Source: Marinobacter arenosus (GTDB lineage: Bacteria > Pseudomonadota > Gammaproteobacteria > Pseudomonadales > Oleiphilaceae). From it: a DNA stretch of 64,000 nucleotides. The position numbers were made by a program, and so were the translations under genes. Below, one piece after another: positions 8,406 through 17,576 of the stretch. Location of the stretch: NCBI RefSeq assembly GCF_019264345.1, contig NZ_JAHVAO010000001.1:124001-188000 (forward strand), written 5' to 3'. Position 1 is the stretch's first letter. Each line of letters begins with the position of its first letter. The notes below the pieces were generated by a model, which had not been told where the DNA came from, searched no databases, and saw only the letters and a program-made list of their open reading frames with translations.

Positions 8406-9083
8406 ATGAGCGCAATTAACGCAACAGACGCTTCGGATGTTCTGAGCCAATACCAGCTGAAACAGCAGAGAGGCGCCGACAGTAAGAGTGAATTGGGCCG
8501 CAACGAGTTCATGGAGCTGATGCTGGCCCAGTTGAAGAATCAGAATCCGCTGGAGCCCCAGGACAACGGCGAATTCATTTCCCAACTCGCCCAGTTCAGC
8601 TCGCTGGAAGAAATGCAAAAGCTGTCCGGTACTGTTGATGATGTGGTCGGTCAGTTTCGCTCGACCCAGGCCCTTCAAGCATCTGCGATGGTCGGCAAAA
8701 CCGTGTTGGCGCCCTCCAGTGTTGGCATCCTGGGCGCGGATGGCGAAGTCAGCGGCACGATTGCAGTGCCTGCCTCGACCGGTGGCCTGCGCCTGTCCGT
8801 GCAGAACCAGGCCGGTGAGCTGGTCCGTCAGATTGATCTGGGCAGCAGCCCGGCGGGCGTCAAGTCTTTCAGTTGGGATGGTCAGGACGGTAACGGCAAT
8901 CCATTGCCGCCAGGCCCGTACCGGATTGTGGCGGAGGCTTCCTATCCGGAGGGGACGCAGCAGTTGGGCACCATGGTCAGCGCGAACGTGGACAGTGTTT
9001 CGCTGGGCCAGAACGGCTCGATCACATTGAATCTTGCGGGCATGGGCTCGATCGCCCTGTCCGATGTAAAGCAAATCAACTGA
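8406..9083 (+). CDS. flgD: flagellar hook capping/assembly protein FlgD
   Basis: Hook cap scaffold, needed for polymerising FlgE and discarded afterwards. 225 residues. The N-terminal export and capping part contains LGRNEFMELMLAQLKNQNPLEPQDNGEFISQLAQFSSLEEM (about 28-67); the C-terminal part is the FlgD Ig-like and tudor-like region (SWDGQDGNGNPLPPGPYRI). Ribosome site GGAGAGGAG immediately upstream. It sits between flgC and flgE as in most flagellar clusters. Confidence 0.96.
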   Translation: MSAINATDASDVLSQYQLKQQRGADSKSELGRNEFMELMLAQLKNQNPLEPQDNGEFISQLAQFSSLEEMQKLSGTVDDVVGQFRSTQALQASAMVGKTVLAPSSVGILGADGEVSGTIAVPASTGGLRLSVQNQAGELVRQIDLGSSPAGVKSFSWDGQDGNGNPLPPGPYRIVAEASYPEGTQQLGTMVSANVDSVSLGQNGSITLNLAGMGSIALSDVKQIN

Positions 9084-9110
9084 TACCGGTGTCAGACCAA
9101 GGGGTGATTT

Positions 9111-10994
9111 ATGGCATTTAATACAGGGCTAAGTGGCCTTCGGGCTGCATCGGTGGATCTGGACGTCACCGGTAACAATATCGCGAATGCGAGTACGGTT
9201 GGCTTCAAGGGCAGCAGCGTTCAGTTCGGTGATCTTTACGCCAACGGCTTCCTGAGTGCGGGCACCAATCCGATCGGTGATGGTGTCCGGGTCCAGGATG
9301 TCAAGCAGTCGTTCGGGCAGGGCAATATCAGCTTCACCGATAACGGGCTGGACATGGCCATCAGTGGTGACGGCTTCTTTATCCTCAACAACGGGGGCGA
9401 GATTCGTTATTCCCGGGCGGGACAGTTCGGTATCGACAAAGACGGCTTCGTGACCAATAACCAGAACATGCGCGTTCAGGGGTACACCGCCGATGGTGAC
9501 GGAAACCTGTCCGGTATCCGGGGTGATCTCCAGATTGAGACTGACAACCTGGCGCCCAGACGAACCACCAATCTGACCACGGATCTGAACCTCGACTCCC
9601 GTGAGCCGGTACTGGAGAACCGGGTCCGCGATATCGGACCGCTCGGCGTTGCGGGCATCCAGGGTGAGACGTTCTCCGTCCAGTACACCGATGGGTCACC
9701 AGACTACGCCGTGACCATCGACCCGGCGGCTTCCGCACGTGAGGCGGCGGATACCCTCAATGGCGTCCCGGGCTTTAATGCGTCGGCGACAACCACGGCG
9801 CAGCTCAACGGACTCAATGATGCCTTTATCAACGGCGGCACCTTTTCGTTCAATCTGAACATCAACGGCAGCCCACTGAGCCTGGACACCAGCAGCATTT
9901 CTTCTTTGCAGGATCTGGCGGATGCGATAAACAATTCCAGTGAGACCGCGATCTCGGCTTCGGTTGTTGATGACGGCTCGGGCACCGATGTGTTGCGAGT
10001 CATTCATAACCAGGGTGAGACACTCGATTACACCTACAGCGATGGCACCACGACGGTAGGTCCGACCCAGGTTCTCGGCGATGTGAATGTGACCGCCGAT
10101 CGGGTGGTGGCCAGCGTTGATGATCCTGCGGACGGCAGTTTCGAGACGGCGTTCAACAGCTCTCCGATCCGGATCACCAACGAATTCAACCCGCTGGACC
10201 AGCGCACGTACAACCATGCGACATCCGCGACAATCTACGACAGCCTCGGTAACTCCCATGAAATTACCCAGTTTTTCGTAAAAGAGCCCTCGCCGGGCAA
10301 TGGCGTGGGTATCAGCGAGTGGTCTGTTTACCTGCAGATCGATGGTGAAATGGTTGCCGGCACCGATACCACGCCGTACACCGCACGCTTTGACCAGGAT
10401 GGCAACCTGCAATCCGTGAATGGCGATCCCGCCGGTGAGATCGTGGTGAGTGACTGGATCCCGAAAGATCAGAACGGCCAGCCGAATGGCGCAGATGGCC
10501 CACCAGCACCAGGCACGCAGGTCGTTACGCCCATTCCGGAGCCGCCAACCTCGTCCGCCTTTGTGGTTGATCTTGGTGGAACCACCCAGTACGGAGCCGC
10601 ATTCGGTGTCAATGACCAGCAGCAGAACGGTTATACCACCGGCCGCTTGTCGGGGCTGGACGTCTCCGACCAGGGGGTGCTTTTCGCCCGCTACACCAAC
10701 GGTCAGTCCAAAGCCCTGGGGCAGGTGGCCCTGGCCGCCTTTAACAACACCAATGGATTGTCTCCGGTTGGCGAAACCACATGGGTAGAAACCTTTGAAT
10801 CCGGCCAGCCGATTATTGGCGCACCGGATACCGGTACCCTGGGTTCCATCACCGCAAGTTCGGTGGAGGAATCGAACGTGGATCTGTCGGCGGAATTGGT
10901 CAACCTGATCATTGCCCAGCGCAATTACCAGGCGAACGCCAAGACCATCGAGACCTCCGATGCGGTCACCCAGACCATCATCAACCTCCGCTAA
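9111..10994 (+). CDS. flgE: flagellar hook protein FlgE (long form)
   Basis: Hook subunit, the universal joint of the flagellum. 627 residues, clearly longer than the roughly 400 of enterobacterial FlgE. The conserved N-terminus (MAFNTGLSGLRAASVDLDVTGNNIANASTVGFK) and C-terminus (EESNVDLSAELVNLIIAQRNYQANAKTIET) form the inner D0/D1 core. The extra length is in the central exposed domains (roughly 150-450), which are rich in Asp, Thr, Asn and Gly, acidic, and without Cys. Such acidic surface insertions are common in marine bacteria. Ribosome site AAGGGGTGA before the ATG. Last gene of the first operon. Confidence 0.95.
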   Translation: MAFNTGLSGLRAASVDLDVTGNNIANASTVGFKGSSVQFGDLYANGFLSAGTNPIGDGVRVQDVKQSFGQGNISFTDNGLDMAISGDGFFILNNGGEIRYSRAGQFGIDKDGFVTNNQNMRVQGYTADGDGNLSGIRGDLQIETDNLAPRRTTNLTTDLNLDSREPVLENRVRDIGPLGVAGIQGETFSVQYTDGSPDYAVTIDPAASAREAADTLNGVPGFNASATTTAQLNGLNDAFINGGTFSFNLNINGSPLSLDTSSISSLQDLADAINNSSETAISASVVDDGSGTDVLRVIHNQGETLDYTYSDGTTTVGPTQVLGDVNVTADRVVASVDDPADGSFETAFNSSPIRITNEFNPLDQRTYNHATSATIYDSLGNSHEITQFFVKEPSPGNGVGISEWSVYLQIDGEMVAGTDTTPYTARFDQDGNLQSVNGDPAGEIVVSDWIPKDQNGQPNGADGPPAPGTQVVTPIPEPPTSSAFVVDLGGTTQYGAAFGVNDQQQNGYTTGRLSGLDVSDQGVLFARYTNGQSKALGQVALAAFNNTNGLSPVGETTWVETFESGQPIIGAPDTGTLGSITASSVEESNVDLSAELVNLIIAQRNYQANAKTIETSDAVTQTIINLR

Positions 10995-11012
10995 ACCCTA
11001 GCACGATAAACA

Positions 11013-11028
11013 TGGCACAACTCCTGCA
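11013..11028 (+). promoter_or_regulatory. sigma-54 promoter of flgFGHIJKL
   Basis: TGGCAC, AACTC, CTGCA: a near-perfect sigma-54 -24/-12 element with GG (11014-11015) and GC (11026-11027) 10 bases apart. It lies 41 bases before the flgF ATG in the 75-base gap between flgE and flgF, so the second half of the cluster has its own promoter, as in Pseudomonas. Confidence 0.8.
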
Positions 11029-11069
11029 GGAAGACTGGAAACAGTCAAAATTCCGGCAGGAGTTTTCCC

Positions 11070-11822
11070 ATGGACAAAGCCCTCTACATCGGTATGTCAG
11101 GCGCCAAGCAGAATATGCTCGCCCAGCGTGCCCATGCCAACAACCTGGCTAACGTCAGCACGACCGGCTTCAAGAAAGATTTTGCCCAGGCCCGCAGCAT
11201 GGCCGTGTTCGGGGAACATCATCCGACCCGCGCCTACGCCATGACCGAGCGTCCCGGAAGCGATCTGTCTGCCGGTGCCTTGATGGAAACCGGCCGGAAG
11301 CTTGATGTGGCCCTGGAAGGTGAAGGCTGGCTGGCGATTCAGAATGATCGCGGCGAAGAGGTATTCACCCGCACCGGCAGTCTCCAGATTGATGTTAACG
11401 GTCTTATGCGCCTGCCCGGCGGTGAGCTCGTTCTGGGCAACGGCGGGCCGGTGGCTTTGCCGCCGTTCGATAACGTCCAGATCGGGGCTGACGGTACCGT
11501 CTCTGTCGTGCCGGTCGGTGGCGCGCCGGATGAGTTGGTCGAGGTAGACCGGTTGAAGCTGGTGAATCCGCCCTCTGATGCATTGGAGAAAGGGCTTGAT
11601 GGCTTTATGCGCCGCAAGCCCGACCAGGCCATCGATGGCGTTGAGCCGCCTGATGCCAATCTCCGGGTGGCGACCGGTTTTCTGGAAAGCTCGAACGTGA
11701 ACGCCGTTGAGGAAATGATTTCCAACCTGCAGTTGTCCAGGCAATACGAGATGCAGGTGAAGGTCATGACCACGGCCAATGAAAATTCCGAAGCAGCGGC
11801 ACGGCTGTTGCAGAACCTCTGA
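11070..11822 (+). CDS. flgF: flagellar basal-body rod protein FlgF
   Basis: Proximal rod protein, 250 residues. N-terminal DKALYIGMSGAKQNMLAQRAHANNLANVSTTGFKKDF is the FlgF form of the axial-protein motif, and the C-terminal SSNVNAVEEMISNLQLSRQYEMQVKVMTTANENSEAAARLLQNL the matching helix. Start at 11070 follows GCAGGAG. First gene behind the second sigma-54 promoter. Confidence 0.96.
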   Translation: MDKALYIGMSGAKQNMLAQRAHANNLANVSTTGFKKDFAQARSMAVFGEHHPTRAYAMTERPGSDLSAGALMETGRKLDVALEGEGWLAIQNDRGEEVFTRTGSLQIDVNGLMRLPGGELVLGNGGPVALPPFDNVQIGADGTVSVVPVGGAPDELVEVDRLKLVNPPSDALEKGLDGFMRRKPDQAIDGVEPPDANLRVATGFLESSNVNAVEEMISNLQLSRQYEMQVKVMTTANENSEAAARLLQNL

Positions 11823-11904
11823 TAACAACTGAATACATTGGCCTGATGGGCTGAAAGCGGCAAAAAATGGCCGCCCGGTCAGCCCCCGGCAAGGAGTAAG
11901 AATC

Positions 11905-12693
11905 ATGCATCCAGCACTTTGGGTCAGTAAAACCGGGTTGAGCGCTCAGGACACCAACATGTCCACCATTTCCAACAACCTGGCGAACGTGAACACCACC
12001 GGCTTCAAGCGGGATCGTGCAGTCTTCCAGGATTTGCTGTACCAGATCAATCGCCAGCCGGGCGGCCTGAGCACGCAGAACTCGGAGTTGCCCTCCGGCC
12101 TGCAGTTAGGCACCGGTGTTCGTGTGGTTGGCACCGCCAAGCAGTTTTCCCAGGGCAATCTTCAGGTCACCGAGCAGCCCCTGGACATGGCGGTGAATGG
12201 GCGTGGATTCCTTCAGGTCCAGCTCCCGGACGGCCAGATCGCCTACACCCGGGACGGGCAATTTCAGCTTAACGCCGATGGCGACGTCGTGAACCCGGAC
12301 GGGTACGCGCTTGAACCCGCCATCACGGTCCCGGAAAACGCCACTAATATTACGATCGGTAAGGACGGCACAGTATCCGCCGTGACCGACGACCAGTCTG
12401 CCCCCGTCAACCTTGGACAGATCACGCTGGTTGATTTCATCAACCCCCAGGGGCTCCAGGCAATCGGCAACAATCTGTTCAAGGCGACCAACGCCAGTGG
12501 CGATCCTGCCGAGGGTGAGCCCGGTCTTGCGGGCCTGGGTACCATTGAGCAGGGCTCGGTTGAGGCCTCCAACGTGGAAGTGGTGGAAGAGCTGGTCAAT
12601 ATGATCACGACCCAGCGTGCCTATGAGATGAACTCGAAGGTCGTATCCACCACGGATCAGATGCTGCAGTTCATCACCAACAACATCGGTTAA
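11905..12693 (+). CDS. flgG: flagellar distal rod protein FlgG
   Basis: Distal rod protein, 262 residues, the usual length. Conserved ALWVSKTGLSAQDTNMSTISNNLANVNTTGFKRDRAVFQDLLYQ and the C-terminal EASNVEVVEELVNMITTQRAYEMNSKVVSTTDQMLQFITNNIG. GCAAGGAGTAAGA provides the ribosome site. Followed after 3 bases by flgH. Confidence 0.97.
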   Translation: MHPALWVSKTGLSAQDTNMSTISNNLANVNTTGFKRDRAVFQDLLYQINRQPGGLSTQNSELPSGLQLGTGVRVVGTAKQFSQGNLQVTEQPLDMAVNGRGFLQVQLPDGQIAYTRDGQFQLNADGDVVNPDGYALEPAITVPENATNITIGKDGTVSAVTDDQSAPVNLGQITLVDFINPQGLQAIGNNLFKATNASGDPAEGEPGLAGLGTIEQGSVEASNVEVVEELVNMITTQRAYEMNSKVVSTTDQMLQFITNNIG

Positions 12694-12696
12694 GCC

Positions 12697-13398
12697 ATGA
12701 AACGCATCATTCCAAGCCGCATGTTCCAACGGGCACCGACGCTGACACTGGTTGGTGCACTGATTGTGCTGCAGGGGTGTACGGCCATGAGCCGCCCCCG
12801 GGCAGTACCGGACGATCCCGAGTTCGCGCCGGTTCGTGCGCAGGCGATGATGCAGCGGGATCCGGAATCCGGAGCGATCTTCCAGAGCTCCCGGAATTAC
12901 AACTTCTACGGCGACACCACGGCGCTGAACGTGGGTGATGTGCTGACCATCACGCTTGAAGAATCCACCCGGGCGAGCAAGAACGCAGAAACCAGCATCA
13001 GCAAGGAAAGCGAGGTCACGCTTCCGGAGCCGACCATCCTGGGCAAGAGCAACATCGGGCTCGACACCGCCCTCACTCACGACCGGGACTTCGAGGGTGC
13101 TGCGGAAGCGGACCAGAGCAATAGCCTGGCCGGCAACATCACCGTAACGGTCACCGAGGTTCTGCCGAACGGTGTCTTGCGTATTCGCGGTGAAAAGTGG
13201 CTGTCACTGACCAATGGTGATGAATATATTCGCCTGACTGGCCTGGTGCGGCCCGAGGATATCCAGCCGGATAACACCGTTGCCTCGACGCGCATCGCCG
13301 ATGCCCGGATCGCCTATGGCGGTACCGGCGATTTCGACCAGGCGAACCAGATGGGCTGGCTGGCCCGCTTCTTCAACAGCGAGTGGTGGCCATTATGA
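12697..13398 (+). CDS. flgH: flagellar L-ring lipoprotein FlgH
   Basis: Outer-membrane L-ring of the basal body, 233 residues. Lipoprotein signal with lipobox VLQGC ending near residue 28, then the conserved [42 protein letters not shown] and [59 protein letters not shown]. Its stop overlaps the flgI start by four bases. Confidence 0.97.
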   Translation: MKRIIPSRMFQRAPTLTLVGALIVLQGCTAMSRPRAVPDDPEFAPVRAQAMMQRDPESGAIFQSSRNYNFYGDTTALNVGDVLTITLEESTRASKNAETSISKESEVTLPEPTILGKSNIGLDTALTHDRDFEGAAEADQSNSLAGNITVTVTEVLPNGVLRIRGEKWLSLTNGDEYIRLTGLVRPEDIQPDNTVASTRIADARIAYGGTGDFDQANQMGWLARFFNSEWWPL

Positions 13399-14492
13399 AC
13401 CTGAAAAAATTGTTGGCTACGGGGTTGATGCTGTCGGTCTTCGCAGGGCCAGTGCTGGCGGATCGACTCAAGGATCTGGCCCGAATCAAGGGTGTCCGTA
13501 ACAACCAGTTGGTGGGTTATGGCCTGGTGGTGGGCCTCGATGGTACTGGCGACAAAGCGCCGTTCACCAACCAGACCTTCCGCAACATGATGAACCAGTT
13601 TGGCGTGACCCTGCCGGAGGGCGTGAACCCCAACCTGGCCAACGTCGCTGCGGTTACTGTCAGTGCCACCTTGCCGCCTTTTGCCAAGCCGGGCCAGGAG
13701 CTTGATATTACGGTCTCTTCCATCGGCAACGCCGATAGCCTGCGCGGCGGTACGCTGCTGATGACGCCGCTCAAAGGGGCCGACGACAACATCTACGCCA
13801 TGGCCCAGGGCAGTCTCGTCGTTGGCGGTTTCGGTGCCCAGGGGCAGGATGGCTCCCGTATTACCGTCAATATCCCCAGCGTAGGCCGGATTCCCAACGG
13901 AGCGACCATCGAACGGGAAGTGGTCTCGCCATTCTCCAAGGGCGATACCATCACGTTCCATCTGTTGCGTCCGGATTTCACCACCGCTCGCCGGGTCGTT
14001 GAGGCGGTGAACGGCCACCTTGGTCCCGACATGGCGTATGCCCATGACGCAACGTCCATTTCCGTTCGCGCGCCACGGGACCCGTCCCAGCGTGTGAGCT
14101 TCCTGTCGATCCTAGAAAACATTGATGTTGATCCTGCACAAGATGCCGCAAAGGTGGTCATCAACAGTCGGACCGGGACCATTGTTGTTGGCCAGAATGT
14201 CCAGGTCAGTCCGGCGGCCGTAACCCACGGCAATCTCACGGTCACCATCCAGGAGAACCCGAACGTTGTTCAGCCCAACCCGTTTGCCCAGGGCGAGACG
14301 GCGCTTGAGCAGGACAGCCAGATTGCCATCACGGAGGAGCCGGCACGGATGTTCAAGTTCGGCCCGGCGGTCACGCTGAACGATATCGTCCAGGCGGTGA
14401 ACCAGGTCGGCGCAGCACCGGGTGATGTCATGGCGGTGCTTGAGGCGCTCAAACAGGCCGGCGCGCTGCGCGCCGAACTGATCGTGATCTAG
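13395..14492 (+). CDS. flgI: flagellar P-ring protein FlgI
   Basis: Periplasmic P-ring around the rod, 365 residues. I place the start at the ATG at 13395, giving a normal Sec signal peptide ([22 protein letters not shown]) and an ATGA overlap with flgH; a GTG four codons earlier is possible but breaks the signal pattern. Conserved [30 protein letters not shown] at the mature N-terminus and [46 protein letters not shown] at the C-terminus. Confidence 0.96.
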   Translation: MNLKKLLATGLMLSVFAGPVLADRLKDLARIKGVRNNQLVGYGLVVGLDGTGDKAPFTNQTFRNMMNQFGVTLPEGVNPNLANVAAVTVSATLPPFAKPGQELDITVSSIGNADSLRGGTLLMTPLKGADDNIYAMAQGSLVVGGFGAQGQDGSRITVNIPSVGRIPNGATIEREVVSPFSKGDTITFHLLRPDFTTARRVVEAVNGHLGPDMAYAHDATSISVRAPRDPSQRVSFLSILENIDVDPAQDAAKVVINSRTGTIVVGQNVQVSPAAVTHGNLTVTIQENPNVVQPNPFAQGETALEQDSQIAITEEPARMFKFGPAVTLNDIVQAVNQVGAAPGDVMAVLEALKQAGALRAELIVI

Positions 14493-14500
14493 GTGGCGAG

Positions 14501-15481
14501 ATGCAGGACTATCAGGTGAAACAGGCTCAGGTGTATACCGATTTCAGTGGGTTGAATGCCCTGAAATCCCAGGCCCGTACCGACAAGCAGGCCGCGCTTG
14601 AGGAAGTGGCGCGCCAGTTTGAAAGCCTGTTTCTGTCCGAGATGCTGAAATCCATGCGCAAGGCTGGCGATGTCTTTGCCGAGGGCAATTACCTCAACAG
14701 CAGTCAGTCCGAGTTCTACCGGGACATGTTTGACAGCCAGCTGAGCCTGACCATGGCAAAAGGACAGGGCACGGGCCTGGCCGAGGCCCTTGTTCGCCAG
14801 TTGGGGCAGCAGGTTCCGGGCCTGGACAATCAGGGCGGCAAACTGGCAGGCCACAAGGCGACACTTGCCGATTACGATCGCAGCCTGCCAGCGCTGTCCA
14901 TCCGCCTTCCAGAGCAGCTGGAAAAGGTTGAGACCGTTGCACAGAGCGCAGCGCCGGCGGTGGAAGCACGGGCTTTACCCGAGCGGTTTGATTCGCCGGA
15001 GCATTTTGTTCGTGAACTTCTGCCGGTGGCCGAGCGCATCGCCCGCGACTCCGGCATCGATCCCAAGCTAATGATTGCACAGGCGGCCCTCGAAACCGGT
15101 TGGGGGCGCCACATGATCAAGGGGGATGACAGCCGGCCGAGTTTTAACCTGTTCGGTATCAAGGCCGACAGCCGGTGGCAGGGCGAGGCCGTCACGATTA
15201 CCACCACGGAATACCGCGAAGGGTTGCCCTTGAAAGAACAGGCCGATTTCAGGGCCTATCCGGATTACGAATCCAGCTTCCGCGACTATGTGTCGTTCCT
15301 TGAGTCCAATCCCCGTTACCGGGAGGTTCTTTCCGTTGCGGACCAGCCCGAGGTGTTCGCGGACAAACTCCAGGAAGCCGGTTACGCAACCGACCCCCAT
15401 TATGGTGAAAAGATCCGTCGGATCATGAACCGGGATTCACTGATGACGCTGTCCATGGGCAGTGACGGGATGAAGGAGTAA
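14501..15481 (+). CDS. flgJ: flagellar peptidoglycan hydrolase FlgJ
   Basis: A two-domain rod-cap and muramidase, 326 residues. Residues 25-110 are the rod-binding domain (ALEEVARQFESLFLSEMLKSMRKAGDVFAEGNYLNSSQSEFYRDMFDSQLS). Residues 165-320 are a beta-N-acetylglucosaminidase domain with the catalytic Glu198 in MIAQAALETGWGRH and the FNLFGIKADSRWQG segment. It opens the murein for the growing rod. Dual-domain FlgJ is typical of beta- and gammaproteobacteria. Confidence 0.96.
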   Translation: MQDYQVKQAQVYTDFSGLNALKSQARTDKQAALEEVARQFESLFLSEMLKSMRKAGDVFAEGNYLNSSQSEFYRDMFDSQLSLTMAKGQGTGLAEALVRQLGQQVPGLDNQGGKLAGHKATLADYDRSLPALSIRLPEQLEKVETVAQSAAPAVEARALPERFDSPEHFVRELLPVAERIARDSGIDPKLMIAQAALETGWGRHMIKGDDSRPSFNLFGIKADSRWQGEAVTITTTEYREGLPLKEQADFRAYPDYESSFRDYVSFLESNPRYREVLSVADQPEVFADKLQEAGYATDPHYGEKIRRIMNRDSLMTLSMGSDGMKE

Positions 15482-15486
15482 CTGTA

Positions 15487-17535
15487 ATGGCAGGACTCAT
15501 AGGCATTGGCCTGACCGGTATCCTGAGTCATCAGTCGGCTCTGAATACCACCGGCAATAACATCACCAACGCGAACACGCCGGGCTACAGCCGCCAGGAA
15601 GTTCTGTTTGAGACCCTGGAAGGCCAGCGCACCGGCGCCGGCACCGTGGGCAGCGGCGTCAGCATTTCCGATATCCGGCGTCTGGCGGATGAGTACCTGG
15701 TCCAGCAGGTCCGGGAGGACAGTACCCTGTTCAGCGAGCAGGAAACCCTGAACTCCGAGCTGACGCGGCTGGATAATCTGCTCGGTGGCGAATCCACGGG
15801 GCTGAGCAATGCCCTGAATAATTTCTTTGCCGCTCTGCAGAATGCCGCAGAGGACCCGACGTCATTGCCTCAGCGACAATTGGTGCTGAGCGAGGCGCAA
15901 CAGATCGTCAACCGATTCCAGGCACTCAACCAGGAATTCGTCCAGCAGCGGGAATCCGTCAAAACCCAGATGGAGCAGGGGGTCAAGGATGCAAATACGC
16001 TGCTCAAGAGCATTGCTGAATTGAATCTTGCCATTTCCGAATCACCGGGCATCGCGCAGGGCCAGATGCCCAATGAGTTGCTCGACAAGCGCGACGAGAA
16101 GCTCCGACAGCTGTCAGAGCTGGTCAACATCAAAGTCACCGAGGGTGAGGGCAGCCAGGTCAATGTGTCCCTGACCAACGGTCTGTCCCTGGTGGTTGGC
16201 AGCAATGCCGCACAGTTCGGGACCGAGGAAAGTGCCGAAGATCCGACACGGCTCTCGTTCACGCTCTCCAATGGCGGCCGCACCCTCAATATTGACGAGC
16301 AGATTACCGGCGGCAAGCTCGGCGGCCTGCGTCGGTTCGATAATGAAGCACTGAAGCCGGCGTTTGATGAACTCGGTCGTATCGCCATTGCCCTGTCGGC
16401 CACGATGAACCATCAGCATGAAATCGGGATGGATCTGGAGGGAGATCTCGGCGGCCTGTTCTTTACTGACATCAACTCGCTGGCGGCGCAGCGCAGCCGG
16501 GTCGTCGCCAATGCCAACAACCAATCTCCCCAGACCGGCCAGTTGGCCGTAGAGATTACGGACAGCGCGGCGCTGGGAGCCCGAAGTTACACGCTGCAAT
16601 TCAGCGGCGATGGTCGCAGCTTTGAATTGATCGACAAGGCCACGGGAGAAACCGTGAACCAGGGCCGGCTGCCGGACCCGGTACAATCCGAGATCTCCAT
16701 GCCTGGGTTCAACATCCGCGTGGAAGGCGGCACCTTCAATCCCGGTGACAAGTACCTGATCCAGCCTACGCGGAACGCCGCGGAGAGCATAGGTCTTGAA
16801 GTATCCCGGGAAGAGGATCTGGCGTTCGCAAGCCCGATTCGTGCCGAGGCGGGTGACCAGAATATCGGCACCGGCGAAATCGATCAGGGCACCATGCTCA
16901 ATGTGAGGAATCCGTTTACCAACTCGGTTCTGCCGGCGTTCTCCCAGCAGGGCCAGCTGTCGCCGCCTCTGGAAATCCGGTTTCGGGACGATGCCGGAAC
17001 CCTGGTCTATGACGTATACGACGCCTCCAGCGGCGCCATCCTTGAGGCGGGTGACGCCAGTGCCGTGCCTCCGGTCAACACGTTCACTCCCGGTGTAACG
17101 AACAAGCTCTTCCCGGAAGATCCGTCCGACCCGGGATACCGGGGGTTCCAGTTTCAGGTGAGCGGAGAGCCCGCGCCTGGTGACAGCTTCGTGATTGACT
17201 ACAACAGCAACGGCGTTTCCGATAACCGGAATGCTGAATTCCTGGCGGCACTGGGTACGGCCAACACCATGAATAACGGTAGCCAGAGCTTTGCCGAGGG
17301 CTACGCCGGTCTGGTGGAGGACATTGGCGTCAAAACACGCCAGAGTCAGCTCGACATGGATGCCGGCAAGACCCTGCTGGAGCAGTCGACCAATCAGAGG
17401 GAGTCGGTGTCTGGCGTCAACCTCGACGAGGAGGCGGGCAGGTTGATTCAGTACCAGGCCGCTTACAACGCGTCCGCCCAGGTAATGTCGGTGGCGCAGG
17501 ATTTGTTCAATACGCTGTTACAGAGTTTCCGGTAA
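15487..17535 (+). CDS. flgK: flagellar hook-associated protein 1 FlgK
   Basis: First hook-filament junction protein, 682 residues against about 550 in E. coli, the excess lying in the variable middle. N-terminal LIGIGLTGILSHQSALNTTGNNITNANTPGYSRQEV and C-terminal SGVNLDEEAGRLIQYQAAYNASAQVMSVAQDLFNTLLQSFR are diagnostic. Begins 5 bases after flgJ and is followed by flgL. Confidence 0.97.
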   Translation: MAGLIGIGLTGILSHQSALNTTGNNITNANTPGYSRQEVLFETLEGQRTGAGTVGSGVSISDIRRLADEYLVQQVREDSTLFSEQETLNSELTRLDNLLGGESTGLSNALNNFFAALQNAAEDPTSLPQRQLVLSEAQQIVNRFQALNQEFVQQRESVKTQMEQGVKDANTLLKSIAELNLAISESPGIAQGQMPNELLDKRDEKLRQLSELVNIKVTEGEGSQVNVSLTNGLSLVVGSNAAQFGTEESAEDPTRLSFTLSNGGRTLNIDEQITGGKLGGLRRFDNEALKPAFDELGRIAIALSATMNHQHEIGMDLEGDLGGLFFTDINSLAAQRSRVVANANNQSPQTGQLAVEITDSAALGARSYTLQFSGDGRSFELIDKATGETVNQGRLPDPVQSEISMPGFNIRVEGGTFNPGDKYLIQPTRNAAESIGLEVSREEDLAFASPIRAEAGDQNIGTGEIDQGTMLNVRNPFTNSVLPAFSQQGQLSPPLEIRFRDDAGTLVYDVYDASSGAILEAGDASAVPPVNTFTPGVTNKLFPEDPSDPGYRGFQFQVSGEPAPGDSFVIDYNSNGVSDNRNAEFLAALGTANTMNNGSQSFAEGYAGLVEDIGVKTRQSQLDMDAGKTLLEQSTNQRESVSGVNLDEEAGRLIQYQAAYNASAQVMSVAQDLFNTLLQSFR

Positions 17536-17576
17536 TGGAACGGGTAACGGTTAAAGGCAGCGTGAGGTGATGTGAA

